Shown here: positions 9,683 through 19,298 of the stretch, in pieces
Position numbering within the stretch: position 1 is the stretch's first letter
Layout of the letters: the number at the start of each line of letters is the position of its first letter
Program-made: the position numbers and the translations under genes
NCBI GenBank assembly: GCA_034665745.1
Contig: JAXDJJ010000035.1
Coordinates: 31,677-95,676 of the forward strand
DNA from: JAXDJJ01 sp034665745
Lineage (GTDB): Bacteria; Actinomycetota; CADDZG01; WHSQ01
DNA: 64,000 nt
Direction of reading: 5' to 3'
The notes under the pieces: generated by a model
Database searches by the model: none
What the model was told of the DNA's origin: nothing
What the model saw: only the letters and a program-made list of their open reading frames with translations

Positions 9683-10848
9683 CAGTGCACCTCGTCCTCT
9701 CCGGCAGGACGTTCGTCGATAACCTCATCGACGACGGTCGTGTCCGAGGTGACGACCGCATCGGCGGCGCCGGCTTCGGACAACTCGGTGCGGCGGCGCT
9801 TCGCAGCAAGAAGACCACCCGGCCGGTAGATCATCACGATGATCAACGCGAGACCGAAGATCGCGATACGGCCTGTCTCTGGATCGAATCCGAGGATCTC
9901 CTTGCCATTGGACAACTCGCGCACGACTTCAGGCAGGGTCGTGATCAGAACCGCGCCCAATACGGCTCCTGCGATCGAGCCCAGACCACCGATCACCACC
10001 GCGCACAGCACAAGGATCGATTGCAACAATGGGAACGAGTTCGGAGCGATGTAGGAGATATTGACCGCGTAGATCCATCCGGCAACACCCGAAGTGGACG
10101 CACCGATGACGAAGGCCCACAGCTTCATCTTGACGACGGGGACACCCATCGCAGCGGCAGCAACCTCGTCCTCACGGATCGCCGTCCAGTAACGGCCAAC
10201 GCGAGAATTGTCGAGTCGTTTGATCATGATGACCGCGGCGAGGATCGCGGGGATCAGCAGGTACCACCAATACAACTCGTTCTCGAGACCGAAGTCCAGA
10301 TTGATACCCAGCATATGGATCGACGGGTTCGGGATACCCGCGATGCCACGTGATTGATTCACGATAGCCAGGTTCAGCGCCGACTGTCGCACGATCTCGT
10401 GGAAACCCAAGGTCACGATCGCGAGGTAGTCGCCTCTGAGCCGCAGGGTCGGCGCCCCGATCAGTAGTCCCGCCGACATCGCAACAAGGATCGCGAACGG
10501 AAGCGCCGCCCATGTCGGCCACGTCACGATATGGAACTGGTCAGGGCCACCCGAAGCCGTCATGAGGGCGGTCGTGTAGGCACCAAGCATGAAGAACGCG
10601 ATGTAGCCGAGGTCGAGAAGCCCTGCTAGTCCGACCACGACGCTGAGTCCAAGCGACAACAGGATCCAGTAGCCGGTGATGAAGAGGATGTTGATCCCCT
10701 TGCTGCCGTTCAGGACAGGGAAGATGTCTTTGTCCATCAGGATCGGGATCGACCACATGAACGCGGCGGCTATCAGGTAGCGGACGAAGCCGAGCTTCTC
10801 CCACCCGGCAACGATGAAGTTGCTGCTGTTGTTCTCCCGCGTCGACAT
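9682..10848 (-). CDS. livM: Branched-chain amino-acid ABC transporter permease
   Basis: A 388-aa polytopic membrane protein of the LivM family, with about nine hydrophobic segments and the conserved stretches [20 protein letters not shown] and [21 protein letters not shown]. The charged C-terminal tail of about 40 residues after IYRPGGLLA is cytoplasmic. I chose the ATG at 10848 (MSTREN). It forms a TGATG junction with the livH stop, typical of coupled reinitiation. The longer ORF start lies inside livH and is rejected. Confidence 0.95.
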   Translation of the reverse strand: MSTRENNSSNFIVAGWEKLGFVRYLIAAAFMWSIPILMDKDIFPVLNGSKGINILFITGYWILLSLGLSVVVGLAGLLDLGYIAFFMLGAYTTALMTASGGPDQFHIVTWPTWAALPFAILVAMSAGLLIGAPTLRLRGDYLAIVTLGFHEIVRQSALNLAIVNQSRGIAGIPNPSIHMLGINLDFGLENELYWWYLLIPAILAAVIMIKRLDNSRVGRYWTAIREDEVAAAAMGVPVVKMKLWAFVIGASTSGVAGWIYAVNISYIAPNSFPLLQSILVLCAVVIGGLGSIAGAVLGAVLITTLPEVVRELSNGKEILGFDPETGRIAIFGLALIIVMIYRPGGLLAAKRRRTELSEAGAADAVVTSDTTVVDEVIDERPAGEDEVH

Positions 10849-11867
10849 CAGCCACCGATCCTCTCGCCGAGGAGACCGGTTGGTCGAAGGATCAGCACGA
10901 GAACGAGAACGGAGAAGGCAATGACGTTCTTCCACTCGGCCCCGATGCAGATCGTGCTCATGTTCTCGATAAGGCCGAGCATGATCCCGCCGATCATCGC
11001 CCCACGGATGTTTCCGATCCCTCCCAAGACCGCCGCGGTGAACGCCTTGAGTCCTTGGATGAAGCCCATGTTCCAGACGACGAACCCGAACTGGAGGCTG
11101 TACAGCGTTCCGGCGACACCACCGAAGAACCCACCGATGAGGAAGGTGGTGAGGATGACGCGGTCGATGTTCACACCCATCAGCTGCGAGGCAACGATGT
11201 CCTCGGATAGAGCACGGATGCTGCGACCCGTCTTCGTCTGGTTCACGAACCGGTCGAGGACCACGAAGCAGAGGAGCGCCGCGATCACCGTCAGGAACTT
11301 GGTGTTCGTAACGGTCGAGTCGAACAAGCGGAACGCCGGCTGAGTAGCCATGAAGCCTGGGAAGCCTCGCTTACCCGGGCCCAGCAGGAAGCCCTGCTGC
11401 ATCATGTAGGTGACGAAAAACGATGCGCCGATCGCGCTGATGAGGAACGATAGGCGGGCGGCCCCGCGCTTCCTAAGCGGGCGGTAAGCGGCTCGCTCGA
11501 GCAGCGCGGCTCCTAGAGCCGAGACGATGCCGCCGACCAGCAGTGAGGCCAGCAGCACGAACAACAGGCCCGGCCCGCTCATTGGCTCGGTGATGCCGAA
11601 CCACTCGCCGAAGATGTAGAAGACACCGACCGCACCCACAGCGAACACGGCGTCGTGGGCGAAGTTGATCAACTTCAGGACGCCGTAGACCATCGTGTAG
11701 CCCAGGGCGATCAAGGCATAGATCGAACCGAGGATGATCCCGGTTACGAACGTCGGGCCTACGAGCCCGAAGTTACAGTCCAACCTTCTCCCCCAGAGAT
11801 TGAGATCCGATACGTGCACCCGCGATTCTGCAGGCGGGACTATAAAGCCCAGCGCCCCCAGAGGCAC
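10848..11867 (-). CDS. livH: Branched-chain amino-acid ABC transporter permease
   Basis: A 339-aa membrane protein of the LivH family. The diagnostic segment GSIYALIALGYTMVYGVLKLINFAH starts near residue 48, and RAAYRPLRKRGAARLSFLISAIGAS follows. It forms the transport channel with LivM. The start is uncertain: GTG at 11867 gives a hydrophilic 30-residue lead, while GTG at 11819 would shorten it by 16 residues; neither has a strong ribosome site. The second Liv binding-protein gene ends 7 nt upstream. Confidence 0.93.
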   Translation of the reverse strand: MPLGALGFIVPPAESRVHVSDLNLWGRRLDCNFGLVGPTFVTGIILGSIYALIALGYTMVYGVLKLINFAHDAVFAVGAVGVFYIFGEWFGITEPMSGPGLLFVLLASLLVGGIVSALGAALLERAAYRPLRKRGAARLSFLISAIGASFFVTYMMQQGFLLGPGKRGFPGFMATQPAFRLFDSTVTNTKFLTVIAALLCFVVLDRFVNQTKTGRSIRALSEDIVASQLMGVNIDRVILTTFLIGGFFGGVAGTLYSLQFGFVVWNMGFIQGLKAFTAAVLGGIGNIRGAMIGGIMLGLIENMSTICIGAEWKNVIAFSVLVLVLILRPTGLLGERIGG

Positions 11868-11873
11868 GGCACT

Positions 11874-13052
11874 TTACTTGTCGATCAACTCCGACGCTGG
11901 CCCTACGGCGATGAAGTCTCCGTCCCGCTGGCTCCATTCGTAGATCCAAACCCCCTCCGGGCCGATCTCGACCTGACCCGTGTCCGAGAACGTGTAGTGC
12001 TTCGTGACCCCCGAAAACCCATCTACACCGGTGAGGTAGTCCACCACGGCTGCACGAACAGTGTCTATGGGCTCGTCCCCAGAAAGGTCGCTCAAGGCCC
12101 TGAATATCAGGCGGGTCGCGTCGTAAGCATCGGCCGCGAAGGTGCCGGGCGGACGGTCATATCTGGCTTGTATGCCCTCGACGAAGTCCTTCGCTGCTGG
12201 GATCTGAAGCGGATCGGCACACGGGCACGTGACTTGGGTTCCCTCCGAGGCAGGCCCCGCGAGGTCACCGAAGCTCGCGTCCTTGGTCCCGTCGTCCGAG
12301 ATGAAGGTGGCCTCGACCCCGGCCTCCCGAAGCTGCTTCAGGAAGGGCCCGGCTTGGGGGCTGTAGCCGCCATAGAAGACGACCTGGGGGTCTGCGTTGG
12401 CCACCTCGGCGACCACCGCCGAGTAATCCGTTTCGGCGGGATCGATGATGAAAGGCCCTACCGCCGCGTCTCCCAACCCCGCAGAGACAGCGTCGGCGAG
12501 GCCTTTCGAATAGTCCTGGTTGTCGTGGACCACGGCGACCGTAGCGGCTCCAAGGGAGGCGATGTAGCGAGCGGCCACATCACCCTGGATCGCGTCGTCG
12601 GCCACGACACGGAAGAAGGTGGTGTAGCCCTGATCGTCGATCATCGCTCCGGTTGCCGACGGGGTGATGAAGGCGACATCGGCTTGGCTGAAGATCCGGC
12701 CGGTAGCCAAGGTCTCGCCCGAGAAATAAGGGCCCACGACTCCGACAACGCGCTCGTTGTCGACAAGACTGCGAGCAAGAGGTGGGGCCTGGTTGGGGTC
12801 GCCCTGGGTGTCTTCCGGCTGCAGCTCGATCGCACACGGCAGGTCTCCACTCGTGTTGACCTCGTCGACCGCGTATTCGATCCCTTGGAAGATCGGCTGC
12901 CCGATCGAGGCGTAGTCGCCGGACAGAGCGCCGAGGGTTCCGATCGTCCACGTGCAGTCGCGCTGTGCCTTCTTGACGGGAGGGTCGTCACCACCGCAGC
13001 CGGCGAGACCAAGGACAAGGGCCGCTAGCAGAGCGAGTGTCCGGGTGCGCAT
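11874..13052 (-). CDS. Branched-chain amino-acid ABC transporter substrate-binding lipoprotein (copy 2)
   Basis: A 392-aa exported lipoprotein of the LivK/Peripla_BP_6 family. The signal peptide ends in the lipobox GLAGC near residue 17. The mature domain begins DCTWTIGTLGALSGDYASIG and has GPYFSGETLATGRIF and VVHDNQDYSKGLADAV, typical of amino-acid receptors of this fold. It is clearly paralogous to the gene just upstream (13127-14323): both share an unusual CPC pair about two thirds along. The ATG at 13052 has AGGTG upstream. It lies directly before livH, so it is the receptor most tightly linked to the channel genes. Confidence 0.94.
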   Translation of the reverse strand: MRTRTLALLAALVLGLAGCGGDDPPVKKAQRDCTWTIGTLGALSGDYASIGQPIFQGIEYAVDEVNTSGDLPCAIELQPEDTQGDPNQAPPLARSLVDNERVVGVVGPYFSGETLATGRIFSQADVAFITPSATGAMIDDQGYTTFFRVVADDAIQGDVAARYIASLGAATVAVVHDNQDYSKGLADAVSAGLGDAAVGPFIIDPAETDYSAVVAEVANADPQVVFYGGYSPQAGPFLKQLREAGVEATFISDDGTKDASFGDLAGPASEGTQVTCPCADPLQIPAAKDFVEGIQARYDRPPGTFAADAYDATRLIFRALSDLSGDEPIDTVRAAVVDYLTGVDGFSGVTKHYTFSDTGQVEIGPEGVWIYEWSQRDGDFIAVGPASELIDK

Positions 13053-13078
13053 CGGAGGCACCTTAAAGCGGAAAAGCA

Positions 13079-13104
13079 GAGAGGGGGCCCGAAGGCCCCC
13101 TCTC
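13079..13104 (-). terminator. Terminator with UUCG tetraloop between two Liv binding-protein genes
   Basis: Perfect 11-bp stem (GAGAGGGGGCC / GGCCCCCTCTC). On the minus strand the loop is TTCG closed by C-G, an exceptionally stable tetraloop. A T-containing tract (TGCTTTTCC) follows. It lies 22 nt after the stop of the first binding-protein gene and 26 nt before the start of the second. Confidence 0.82.
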
Positions 13105-13126
13105 GAGAAACGATGGTGCTTGGTAC

Positions 13127-14323
13127 TTAGATCAGGTCGGCTGCTGGGCCCAGCGAGGAGAAGTTCTTGCCATCCCACTCGTAGATCCAGATGTCGCCCG
13201 GGCCACCTTCGAATTCACCCTGCTCGTTCCAGGAGTAAGCCTTGGCGATGCCCTGGTAACCCTCGGTGTCTGCGAAGAACTGCACGACGTGCTCACGCAC
13301 GGCTGCGTTGTCCGAAGTGTCACCTTCGTAAGCCTCGAGGGCCTGGATTACCAGCTCGGTCACGTCGAACTCGTCCGCGGCGAACGTGCCGGGAGCGTTC
13401 TCGCCGTAAGCCTCTTGCATGCCCGTGACGAACTCGGAAGCCGCGTCGATCTTCAGCGGGTCAACGCACGGGCACGAAGCCAGCGCACCGTCGGCCGCAG
13501 GACCGGCAAGGTCACCGAATGTCGGGTCCTTGGAACCATCGTCGGTCATGAACGTAGCGTCCACGCCGGCTTCCTTCAGCTGCTTCGCGAGCGGACCAGC
13601 CTGCGGCGTGTAACCACCGTAGAAGATGAAGTCCGGTGCGTAGTCAGCGACGTCGGCAACAACGGCCGAGTAGTCGGTCTCTTCCGGGTTGATGATGAAT
13701 CCACCCTGACCAACGTCGCCCAGACCCTTCAGGACGGCGTCGGCAAGACCCTTGGAGTAGTCCTGGTTGTCGTGGATAACCGCAACCTTGGCAACGCCAA
13801 GCGACTTGATGTACTCGGCAGCGACCGAACCCTGGATGTTGTCAGGGGCAACGGCACGGAACCAAGTGGTGAAGCCCTGCTCGTCGATCGTCTCGTTGGT
13901 ACCGGTGCCCGAGATCAGGACGCCGCCCTGACCGAAGATCTTTCCGGTTGCCAACGTCTCACCCGAGAAATACGGGCCGATGACCGCGACGAGGTCCTCG
14001 TTGTCGACCAGGTTACGAGCCAGCGGCGGTGCCTGGTTCGGGTCGCCCTGGCTGTCCTCGCTCGTGAACTCGAGGGTGCAAGCGGTGCGCTCTGCAGCGT
14101 TCGCCTGCTCGATCGCGAACTCGACACCATCAGCGATGGGCTGACCAACGGATGCGTAGTCACCAGACAGCGCGCCCATGGTGCCGATCACCCAGGTGCA
14201 ATCTCCACGATTGCCTGCAGCAGGCCCACCATCGGCAGCCGGCTTGTCATCCCCACACGCAGCTCCAAGCAGCGCGAACGCCGCAAGGATGGCCGCGAGG
14301 CCAAACAATTTGCTTCTCTTCAT
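13127..14323 (-). CDS. Branched-chain amino-acid ABC transporter substrate-binding lipoprotein (copy 1)
   Basis: A 398-aa lipoprotein of the LivK/Peripla_BP_6 family with lipobox LLGAACG near residue 23. It is a close paralogue of the downstream gene at 11874-13052 across the whole mature chain (for example DCTWVIGTMGALSGDYASVG and VIHDNQDYSKGLADAV). This copy has a strong ribosome site (GGGGGAG before ATG) and is followed by a strong terminator, so it is probably made at the highest level. Two receptors feeding one LivHMGF channel, with different ligand range, is the simplest reading, but ligands are unknown. Confidence 0.94.
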   Translation of the reverse strand: MKRSKLFGLAAILAAFALLGAACGDDKPAADGGPAAGNRGDCTWVIGTMGALSGDYASVGQPIADGVEFAIEQANAAERTACTLEFTSEDSQGDPNQAPPLARNLVDNEDLVAVIGPYFSGETLATGKIFGQGGVLISGTGTNETIDEQGFTTWFRAVAPDNIQGSVAAEYIKSLGVAKVAVIHDNQDYSKGLADAVLKGLGDVGQGGFIINPEETDYSAVVADVADYAPDFIFYGGYTPQAGPLAKQLKEAGVDATFMTDDGSKDPTFGDLAGPAADGALASCPCVDPLKIDAASEFVTGMQEAYGENAPGTFAADEFDVTELVIQALEAYEGDTSDNAAVREHVVQFFADTEGYQGIAKAYSWNEQGEFEGGPGDIWIYEWDGKNFSSLGPAADLI

Positions 14324-14423
14324 CCACTCCCCCTTCTAGGACTTACCTTCCATACCGCGATTGACGGCCCTTGGACCGTCGGAACCTACGCATACTACGC
14401 AAGGAGTTACGACATGTGTAGTA

Positions 14424-14999
14424 CTAGGCAAGAATTTCCTCCGCGACCTCTCGCATCGAGCGCCTCTCGTCCATTGCCTTTTTCTGGATATGGCGGAATG
14501 CGTCCCCCTCGGTTAGCCCCTGGGAGTCCATCAAACGGCCCTTCGCCCGATCTATCGCCTTGCGAGATTCGAGCTGCTCGGATTTGTCCTTGACCTCGTT
14601 CCTCACGGCGGTGAGCTCGGCGTGCCTAGCCAGCGCCACATCGATAGCCGGCATGAGGTCGGACTTCTGGAAGGGCTTGACCAGATACCCCATCGCGCCC
14701 GCCTCTGCAGCCCTCTGAACGAGGTCCTTCTGGGAGAAGGCGGTGAGGATCAGGACGGCGCTGAGGTCGTCTTCGATGATCCGCTCGGCGGCGGTCAGGC
14801 CATCCATCCCGGGCATCTTGATGTCCATGATGACGAGGTCGGGCCCGTGCTCACGCGCGAGCCGGATGGCGGCTTCCCCATCAGCGGCCTCCGCAACGAC
14901 ATCGATGCCCTCTTCCTCGAGCATCTCCTTGAGGTCCAAGCGGATGATCGCTTCGTCCTCTGCGATGAGGATCTTGGGGGCGGGGGTCTCGGGCGTCAA
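14424..14999 (-). CDS. ANTAR-domain response regulator (RNA-binding antiterminator, PdtaR-like)
   Basis: 191 aa. Residues 1-125 are a CheY-like receiver with the acidic pocket (AEDEA), phospho-acceptor Asp in VIMDIKMPGMDG, Thr in ILTAFSQ and Lys in LVKPF. Residues 130-190 form an ANTAR coiled coil and helix bundle (SRKAIDRAKGRLMDSQGLTEGDAFRHIQ...). This architecture matches mycobacterial PdtaR, which binds paired RNA hairpins after phosphorylation by a PdtaS-type kinase. No kinase gene is in the window. The start is a TTG without a clear ribosome site, so it could begin a few codons later. It lies 8 nt after the small coiled-coil gene and 100 nt before the Liv receptor gene. Confidence 0.93.
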   Translation of the reverse strand: MTPETPAPKILIAEDEAIIRLDLKEMLEEEGIDVVAEAADGEAAIRLAREHGPDLVIMDIKMPGMDGLTAAERIIEDDLSAVLILTAFSQKDLVQRAAEAGAMGYLVKPFQKSDLMPAIDVALARHAELTAVRNEVKDKSEQLESRKAIDRAKGRLMDSQGLTEGDAFRHIQKKAMDERRSMREVAEEILA

Positions 15000-15007
15000 A
15001 ACGCTGC

Positions 15008-15298
15008 TTAGACCTTGGACCCGGTGCCGAGCATGCGATCGAGGAGCCGGTCCTGCTCCTTCTGGAGCTCAACGATGTTCTTCTGTGCTTCATCGCGCTG
15101 GCGCACAAGACGGTCGTGGTCATCGCGGGCGACGCGGAACTCGCGGTCGGCCAAAGGGGTCTCGGCTACTAGGGCACGGGTCTTGGCGTCTTCCATCACG
15201 TCCATCTGGAACAGCAATTGCTCCTCGACGATGCGCAGGTCGTTACGCGCCTTCGTCAGGCGATCGCCGATCTCCGCGAGGCTCTTCTCGATACTCAT
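15008..15298 (-). CDS. Small coiled-coil protein of unknown function
   Basis: 96 aa, highly charged and almost entirely helical. Heptad-like spacing runs through RIVEEQLLFQMDVMEDAKTR and further on through DHDRLVRQRDEAQ. No signal peptide or membrane segment. The ORF can be read upstream to 15457, but that part is the complement of the tRNA-Leu gene, so I chose the ATG at 15298 (MSIEKSL). It ends 8 nt before the ANTAR regulator and is probably co-transcribed with it. I do not recognise the family. Confidence 0.72.
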   Translation of the reverse strand: MSIEKSLAEIGDRLTKARNDLRIVEEQLLFQMDVMEDAKTRALVAETPLADREFRVARDDHDRLVRQRDEAQKNIVELQKEQDRLLDRMLGTGSKV

Positions 15299-15371
15299 AG
15301 GGCCGAGAAGTATAGGTACTGAAGGGTTCGTGGGGAAGGGTCGCGCTTGCGGGTCGTTATCCTGTTGCTTC

Positions 15372-15456
15372 GCCGGAGTGGCGGAACCTGGCAGACGCGA
15401 TGGATTCAAAATCCATTGTCCGCAAGGGCGTGCGGGTTCAAATCCCGCCTCCGGCA
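15372..15456 (+). tRNA. tRNA-Leu (anticodon CAA)
   Basis: 85 nt. The acceptor stem is GCCGGAG / CTCCGGC. The anticodon stem ATGGA/TCCAT closes the loop TTCAAAA, giving anticodon CAA, which reads UUG. There is a long class II variable arm (TGTCCGCAAGGGCGT) and a T-loop GGTTCAAATCC. The CCA end is not encoded. It is read on the plus strand and overlaps no confident gene. Confidence 0.95.
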
Positions 15457-15528
15457 CAGAGAGGCCTAACGGCCCACCTGCATCGTCTGAACCCTTGCGC
15501 GTCCGGGCGACCGTACCGGGAGGTAAGT

Positions 15529-15560
15529 AAGGCCCGGCACTTTCGTGCCGGGCCTTTGTT
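15529..15560 (+). terminator. Terminator of tRNA-Leu
   Basis: Perfect 12-bp stem (AAGGCCCGGCAC / GTGCCGGGCCTT) with a TTTC loop and a short T-rich tail (TGTT), 73 nt downstream of the tRNA. The rest of the gap up to trpA (15561-15799) holds no ORF; a 7-bp hairpin at 15775-15795 without a T-run may weakly end the trp transcript. Confidence 0.8.
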
Positions 15561-15799
15561 CAAGTTCTCGGTGCGGGCTAGGGGCGAGGCCTCCGGCCCT
15601 TCTGGATCCTGATCTGTCTCATCTTGCCCTCCCCCGGTTGGGCCTTCAGTGACCCGTTTACTGTTTCACCTATCGGTACGTTTTCCCGCATTTCTTAGTT
15701 GAAACACATAGCTAATCGTCGTCATAAAGCGCGCAGCCCTGTAATCAGACATAACTAGTCAATCTGGTCTGGACCAGGGCGAACGTTCCGCCCTGTCAC

Positions 15800-16576
15800 C
15801 TATATGACGTCTAAAGCAGCGCGAAGGTTGCTGACGAAATCCCCCGCCGCTTGCGCTCCCTGATCGAGAACGATGCGCACCACCGCGCTGCCAACCACGA
15901 CACCATCGGCGACCGCGGCTGCTTCAGCGGCTTGCTCGGCGTTCGTGATGCCGATACCGATGAGGACGGGAAGGTCGGTTTCCGCCCGACACGCGGCGAC
16001 GACCTTCGCGGCACGCTCGGACAACGACCCGCGCTCGCCGGTTACTCCAAGGGTCGAGACCGCGTAGACGAATCCGGTAGCGGTTGAGACGATCTTCTTG
16101 ACGCGTTCGGGGGAAGAGGTTGGGGCGACCAGCGGGATCCACGCCAAGCCGCTCGCCGAAGCGGCGTCGCGCAGCCCTGCCGACTCTTCGATGGGCAGAT
16201 CCGGGACGATGAGTCCCGTGAAACCTGCGTCCGAGAGCCGGGAGCAGAACTCGGACTCACCGAGATGGTGGATCGGGTTGTAGTACGTCATCGCGACCCG
16301 CGGCTTACCGACCTCGATCTCGCTGGTTATCCGGATGACTTCGAGGGGGCCGATACCTGACGCGATGACGCGCTCCCCCGCGGCCGCGATCACCGGTCCG
16401 TCCATCAAGGGGTCGCTATACGGAAGGCCGACCTCGACCACATCAGCGTGTTCCTCGATCGCGCGCAACGCGTCCGGGTACGACAAGCGATCCGGGATCG
16501 CTCCCATCAGGTAAGGCACCAAGAGCTTCCGTCCAGACGAACGCGCCGCTGTCAGCTTGTCGAGGAGGTCGGTCAC
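15800..16576 (-). CDS. trpA: Tryptophan synthase alpha chain
   Basis: 258 aa, normal length. It cleaves indole-3-glycerol phosphate to indole and passes it through the tunnel to TrpB. Conserved parts are [11 protein letters not shown], the [17 protein letters not shown] active-site strand with catalytic Asp, and [12 protein letters not shown]. Its start overlaps the trpB stop by 4 nt. Last gene of the his-trp run. Confidence 0.97.
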   Translation of the reverse strand: MTDLLDKLTAARSSGRKLLVPYLMGAIPDRLSYPDALRAIEEHADVVEVGLPYSDPLMDGPVIAAAGERVIASGIGPLEVIRITSEIEVGKPRVAMTYYNPIHHLGESEFCSRLSDAGFTGLIVPDLPIEESAGLRDAASASGLAWIPLVAPTSSPERVKKIVSTATGFVYAVSTLGVTGERGSLSERAAKVVAACRAETDLPVLIGIGITNAEQAAEAAAVADGVVVGSAVVRIVLDQGAQAAGDFVSNLRAALDVI

Positions 16577-17742
16577 TCGTCCAGCGCCTCGGCAACCGTG
16601 GCGACGTCTTTGTCTCCGCGTCCGGAAAGGCCGACGAGGATCAACTCGTCCCCGTCACGCTCGAGTACATGCGCCAAGGCATGGGACGGTTCGAGCGCAG
16701 GGATGATCCCTTCGGTTTCCGCGAGAACGTGGAACGCGCCGAGAGCTTGTGCATCGCCGATGGCCACGTACTCAGCGCGCTTGCTCGCCGCGAGCCACGC
16801 GTGCTCGGGTCCAACGCCTGGATAATCCAGTCCTGCCGAGATCGAGTGTGCTTCGGCGATCAGTCCCTCGTCGTCCTGCAGCAACATGCTGCGCGCACCA
16901 TGCAGGATCCCCGGTGAGCCCTTCGTGATCGACGCCCCGTGTCTCCGATCGAGACCCTCACCCGCGGCCTCGACCCCGACGAGCTTCACCTCGGAGTCAC
17001 GGTAGAACGCACGGAACAAGCCCAGCGCGTTGGAACCACCACCGACACACGCGATGACCGCGTCCGGCAAACGTCCGGTTGCCTCGAGGAACTGGGCTCT
17101 TGCCTCGTCACCGATGACGGACTGCAAAGATGCGACAAGCTCGGGATAGGGATGGGGTCCGACCACGGATCCGATCACGTAGTGGGTGTTTTCGACGTTC
17201 GTCACCCAGTCGCGCAAGGCTTCGTTGATCGCGTCCTTCAAAGTTGCAGACCCCGCTTCGACAGGAACGACGTCGGCGCCGAGCATCCTCATCCGCACGA
17301 CGTTCAGGTGCTGCCTACGAACATCGACCGCGCCCATGTAAACCACGCACGGCAGTCCGAAGTAGGCACACGCCGTTGCCGTTGCTACACCGTGCTGCCC
17401 GGCCCCAGTCTCGGCGATGATCCGCGTCTTCCCCATCTGCTTTGCCAACAGCACCTGGCCGACGGTGTTATTGACCTTGTGAGCTCCGGTGTGAGCGAGG
17501 TCTTCGCGCTTGAGGAAAACGCGCTTGCCGGCCCGCTCTGAGAAGCGGACCGCTTCGTACAAGGGCGTGGGCCGGCCGACGACTTCCTTGAGCAACTTCG
17601 AAAGCTCAGCCTGGAAGTCAGAATCCTCCCGCGCCGTCTCCCATGCGCGCTCGAGTTCGTCCAACGCACCCATCAATGCCTCGGGCACGTACCGGCCCCC
17701 GAACTCTCCGAAGCGCCCGGATGCGTCCGGAACGGTACTCAT
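16573..17742 (-). CDS. trpB: Tryptophan synthase beta chain
   Basis: 389 aa. A PLP enzyme that condenses indole and serine to tryptophan. The PLP lysine lies in [11 protein letters not shown], the cofactor phosphate loop is [10 protein letters not shown], and [12 protein letters not shown] opens the chain. It is the usual TrpB1 type that pairs with TrpA. It overlaps both trpC (4 nt) and trpA (4 nt), as expected for a coupled pair. Confidence 0.98.
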   Translation of the reverse strand: MSTVPDASGRFGEFGGRYVPEALMGALDELERAWETAREDSDFQAELSKLLKEVVGRPTPLYEAVRFSERAGKRVFLKREDLAHTGAHKVNNTVGQVLLAKQMGKTRIIAETGAGQHGVATATACAYFGLPCVVYMGAVDVRRQHLNVVRMRMLGADVVPVEAGSATLKDAINEALRDWVTNVENTHYVIGSVVGPHPYPELVASLQSVIGDEARAQFLEATGRLPDAVIACVGGGSNALGLFRAFYRDSEVKLVGVEAAGEGLDRRHGASITKGSPGILHGARSMLLQDDEGLIAEAHSISAGLDYPGVGPEHAWLAASKRAEYVAIGDAQALGAFHVLAETEGIIPALEPSHALAHVLERDGDELILVGLSGRGDKDVATVAEALDE

Positions 17743-18512
17743 CGCAGACCTCTGAGCTCACGTAGCTTGGCGACCGGGTCCTGAGCCGTAACCAACGCCT
17801 CACCTACGAGCACCGCATGCGCTCCGGCTGCCGCCATGGCTTCAACGTCGGCCCTGGTCTCAACCCCGGAAAGTCCGACGATGACAACACCATCCGGTAC
17901 CTGCGGAGCAAGTTTCGCGGTCCGTTCCGGGTCCACTTCGAAGGTTTCGAGGTCCCTGTGGTTGATGCCGATCACGTCCGCTCCAACCTCGAGAGCACGA
18001 TCGAGGTCGGACTCGTCGAACACCTCGACCAACGCGTCCATCCCTAGTGCCCTCGTGGCCGCGAACAATGCACCCAACTCGGCCCCCACCGCCCGGACGA
18101 TCAGCAGCACCGCGTCGGCGCCTTCAGCGCGGGACTCGAGTATCTGGAAAGGGTCCACGATGAACTCCTTCCTAAGAACCGGAAGGCCCGCGGGGATCAC
18201 CGCGTGCAGGTCATCGAGGGAGCCCTTGAAGCCGCTCGGTTCGGTAAGGACCGAGATCGCGGCCGCTCCACCCTCTGCGTAGCTGCGGGACAGGACGGCT
18301 GCGTCTAGGCCTTCGTTCAAGGGTCCCTTGGAAGGAGAGGCTCTCTTGACCTCCGCGATCACGGCTGTGTCGGGCCCGGTAAGAGATGTCCGGAAGCCCC
18401 GAGGTTTCGCAACGGATGAGATCCGCTGCTCGAGCGCCTCTTCAGTGACCTTGGCGCGGGTCTCTTCGAGACGTGCCCGGGTGGAGCTCAGAAGCTCTTC
18501 TAGGTAACCCAC
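17739..18512 (-). CDS. trpC: Indole-3-glycerol phosphate synthase
   Basis: 257 aa, single-domain TIM barrel without a fused TrpF. It closes the ring of CdRP to indole-3-glycerol phosphate. Seen: [13 protein letters not shown] (catalytic Lys), [13 protein letters not shown] (catalytic Lys), and [16 protein letters not shown] start at 18512 lies 9 nt after the lipoprotein gene. Overlap with trpB is 4 nt. Confidence 0.97.
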   Translation of the reverse strand: MGYLEELLSSTRARLEETRAKVTEEALEQRISSVAKPRGFRTSLTGPDTAVIAEVKRASPSKGPLNEGLDAAVLSRSYAEGGAAAISVLTEPSGFKGSLDDLHAVIPAGLPVLRKEFIVDPFQILESRAEGADAVLLIVRAVGAELGALFAATRALGMDALVEVFDESDLDRALEVGADVIGINHRDLETFEVDPERTAKLAPQVPDGVVIVGLSGVETRADVEAMAAAGAHAVLVGEALVTAQDPVAKLRELRGLR

Positions 18513-18521
18513 CGACCGACC

Positions 18522-19283
18522 CTAACTTTGGCTACCAAGGAGAAAATCGAACAAGCCCCTACCCAACTCCTCGATGTCCCCACCGATGAAGGTGAGTTGG
18601 AACCCCGCGTCCGTGATCGCGCTGTTGTGCATGTCGATGTCCCGGCACTCGGTCTCCGTGAAAGTTGTCGCCATACCCATGTTGGCCTCGCCCTGGCAGG
18701 CGCCAACCGTGTAGAAGTTTGTCTGGCTCCCGAGAGCGGAACTGAACAGCAAGACAGAGGGATCGATCCCTTCGTCCAGCATGAATTGGGCCAGGCGCCT
18801 CGTGCCCCGTGACTCTGCCGTCTCCGCGCCGAGGGCGGCAAAGGCCACCGAATGCTCCGGATCGGCGACGGTGATAGCCCGAGCAACCTCGAGGAACAAT
18901 CCAAGTTCTCTTCCTCGCTGCGGACGTCCGTTTGGCTGCGTGTCATATGAGATCGCAAGCAGGAACTCTGGGTCTGACCCGTTCGGGGGAAGAGCAACGA
19001 CGTTCGTCGAGTCAACCGTGTCTGCCACAGGGACGCTGTCAAGCCTCGGAGAGAAACCGGCAAGTTGGAGATGCCCAAGGATGTAGCTGGCGGCGGCGAG
19101 TTCGTGCTGGGACCCTGGGGGGCGATCGGGAAGGTCGACATCGAACTGCTCCGCGTGTTGGCGAACGAGCTCGAACTGGACCTCAGGAGGACCGGAGGGC
19201 GATGCCGCAGGCACGACCTGCCCGCCAGGCGAGCAAGCTGCAAGAAGCAACGCGACTGCTGTCAGATATCTGCGCATGCCCAC
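18522..19283 (-). CDS. Lipoprotein related to M28 peptidases but lacking metal ligands
   Basis: 253 aa. The signal peptide ends in lipobox LLLAAC near residue 18. The order of short motifs resembles M28 zinc aminopeptidases: RPPGSQHELAAASYILGHL, then FLLAISYDT where HYD is expected (His lost), then RGRELGLF where GADDNASG is expected (Asp lost), then GAETAESRGTRRLA where the EE pair is expected (one Glu lost). It is therefore probably a catalytically dead relative used for binding or scaffolding outside the membrane. It sits between trpE and trpC in the same direction, 9 nt from trpC, although no link to tryptophan synthesis is known. The family call is by eye only. Confidence 0.6.
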   Translation of the reverse strand: MGMRRYLTAVALLLAACSPGGQVVPAASPSGPPEVQFELVRQHAEQFDVDLPDRPPGSQHELAAASYILGHLQLAGFSPRLDSVPVADTVDSTNVVALPPNGSDPEFLLAISYDTQPNGRPQRGRELGLFLEVARAITVADPEHSVAFAALGAETAESRGTRRLAQFMLDEGIDPSVLLFSSALGSQTNFYTVGACQGEANMGMATTFTETECRDIDMHNSAITDAGFQLTFIGGDIEELGRGLFDFLLGSQS

Positions 19284-19298
19284 TTAGTATCAGCGCAC

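Noticed and set aside
15299..15457. Extension of the coiled-coil protein beginning MPEAGFEPARP
   Set aside because: This reads the complement of tRNA-Leu, a known annotation artefact.
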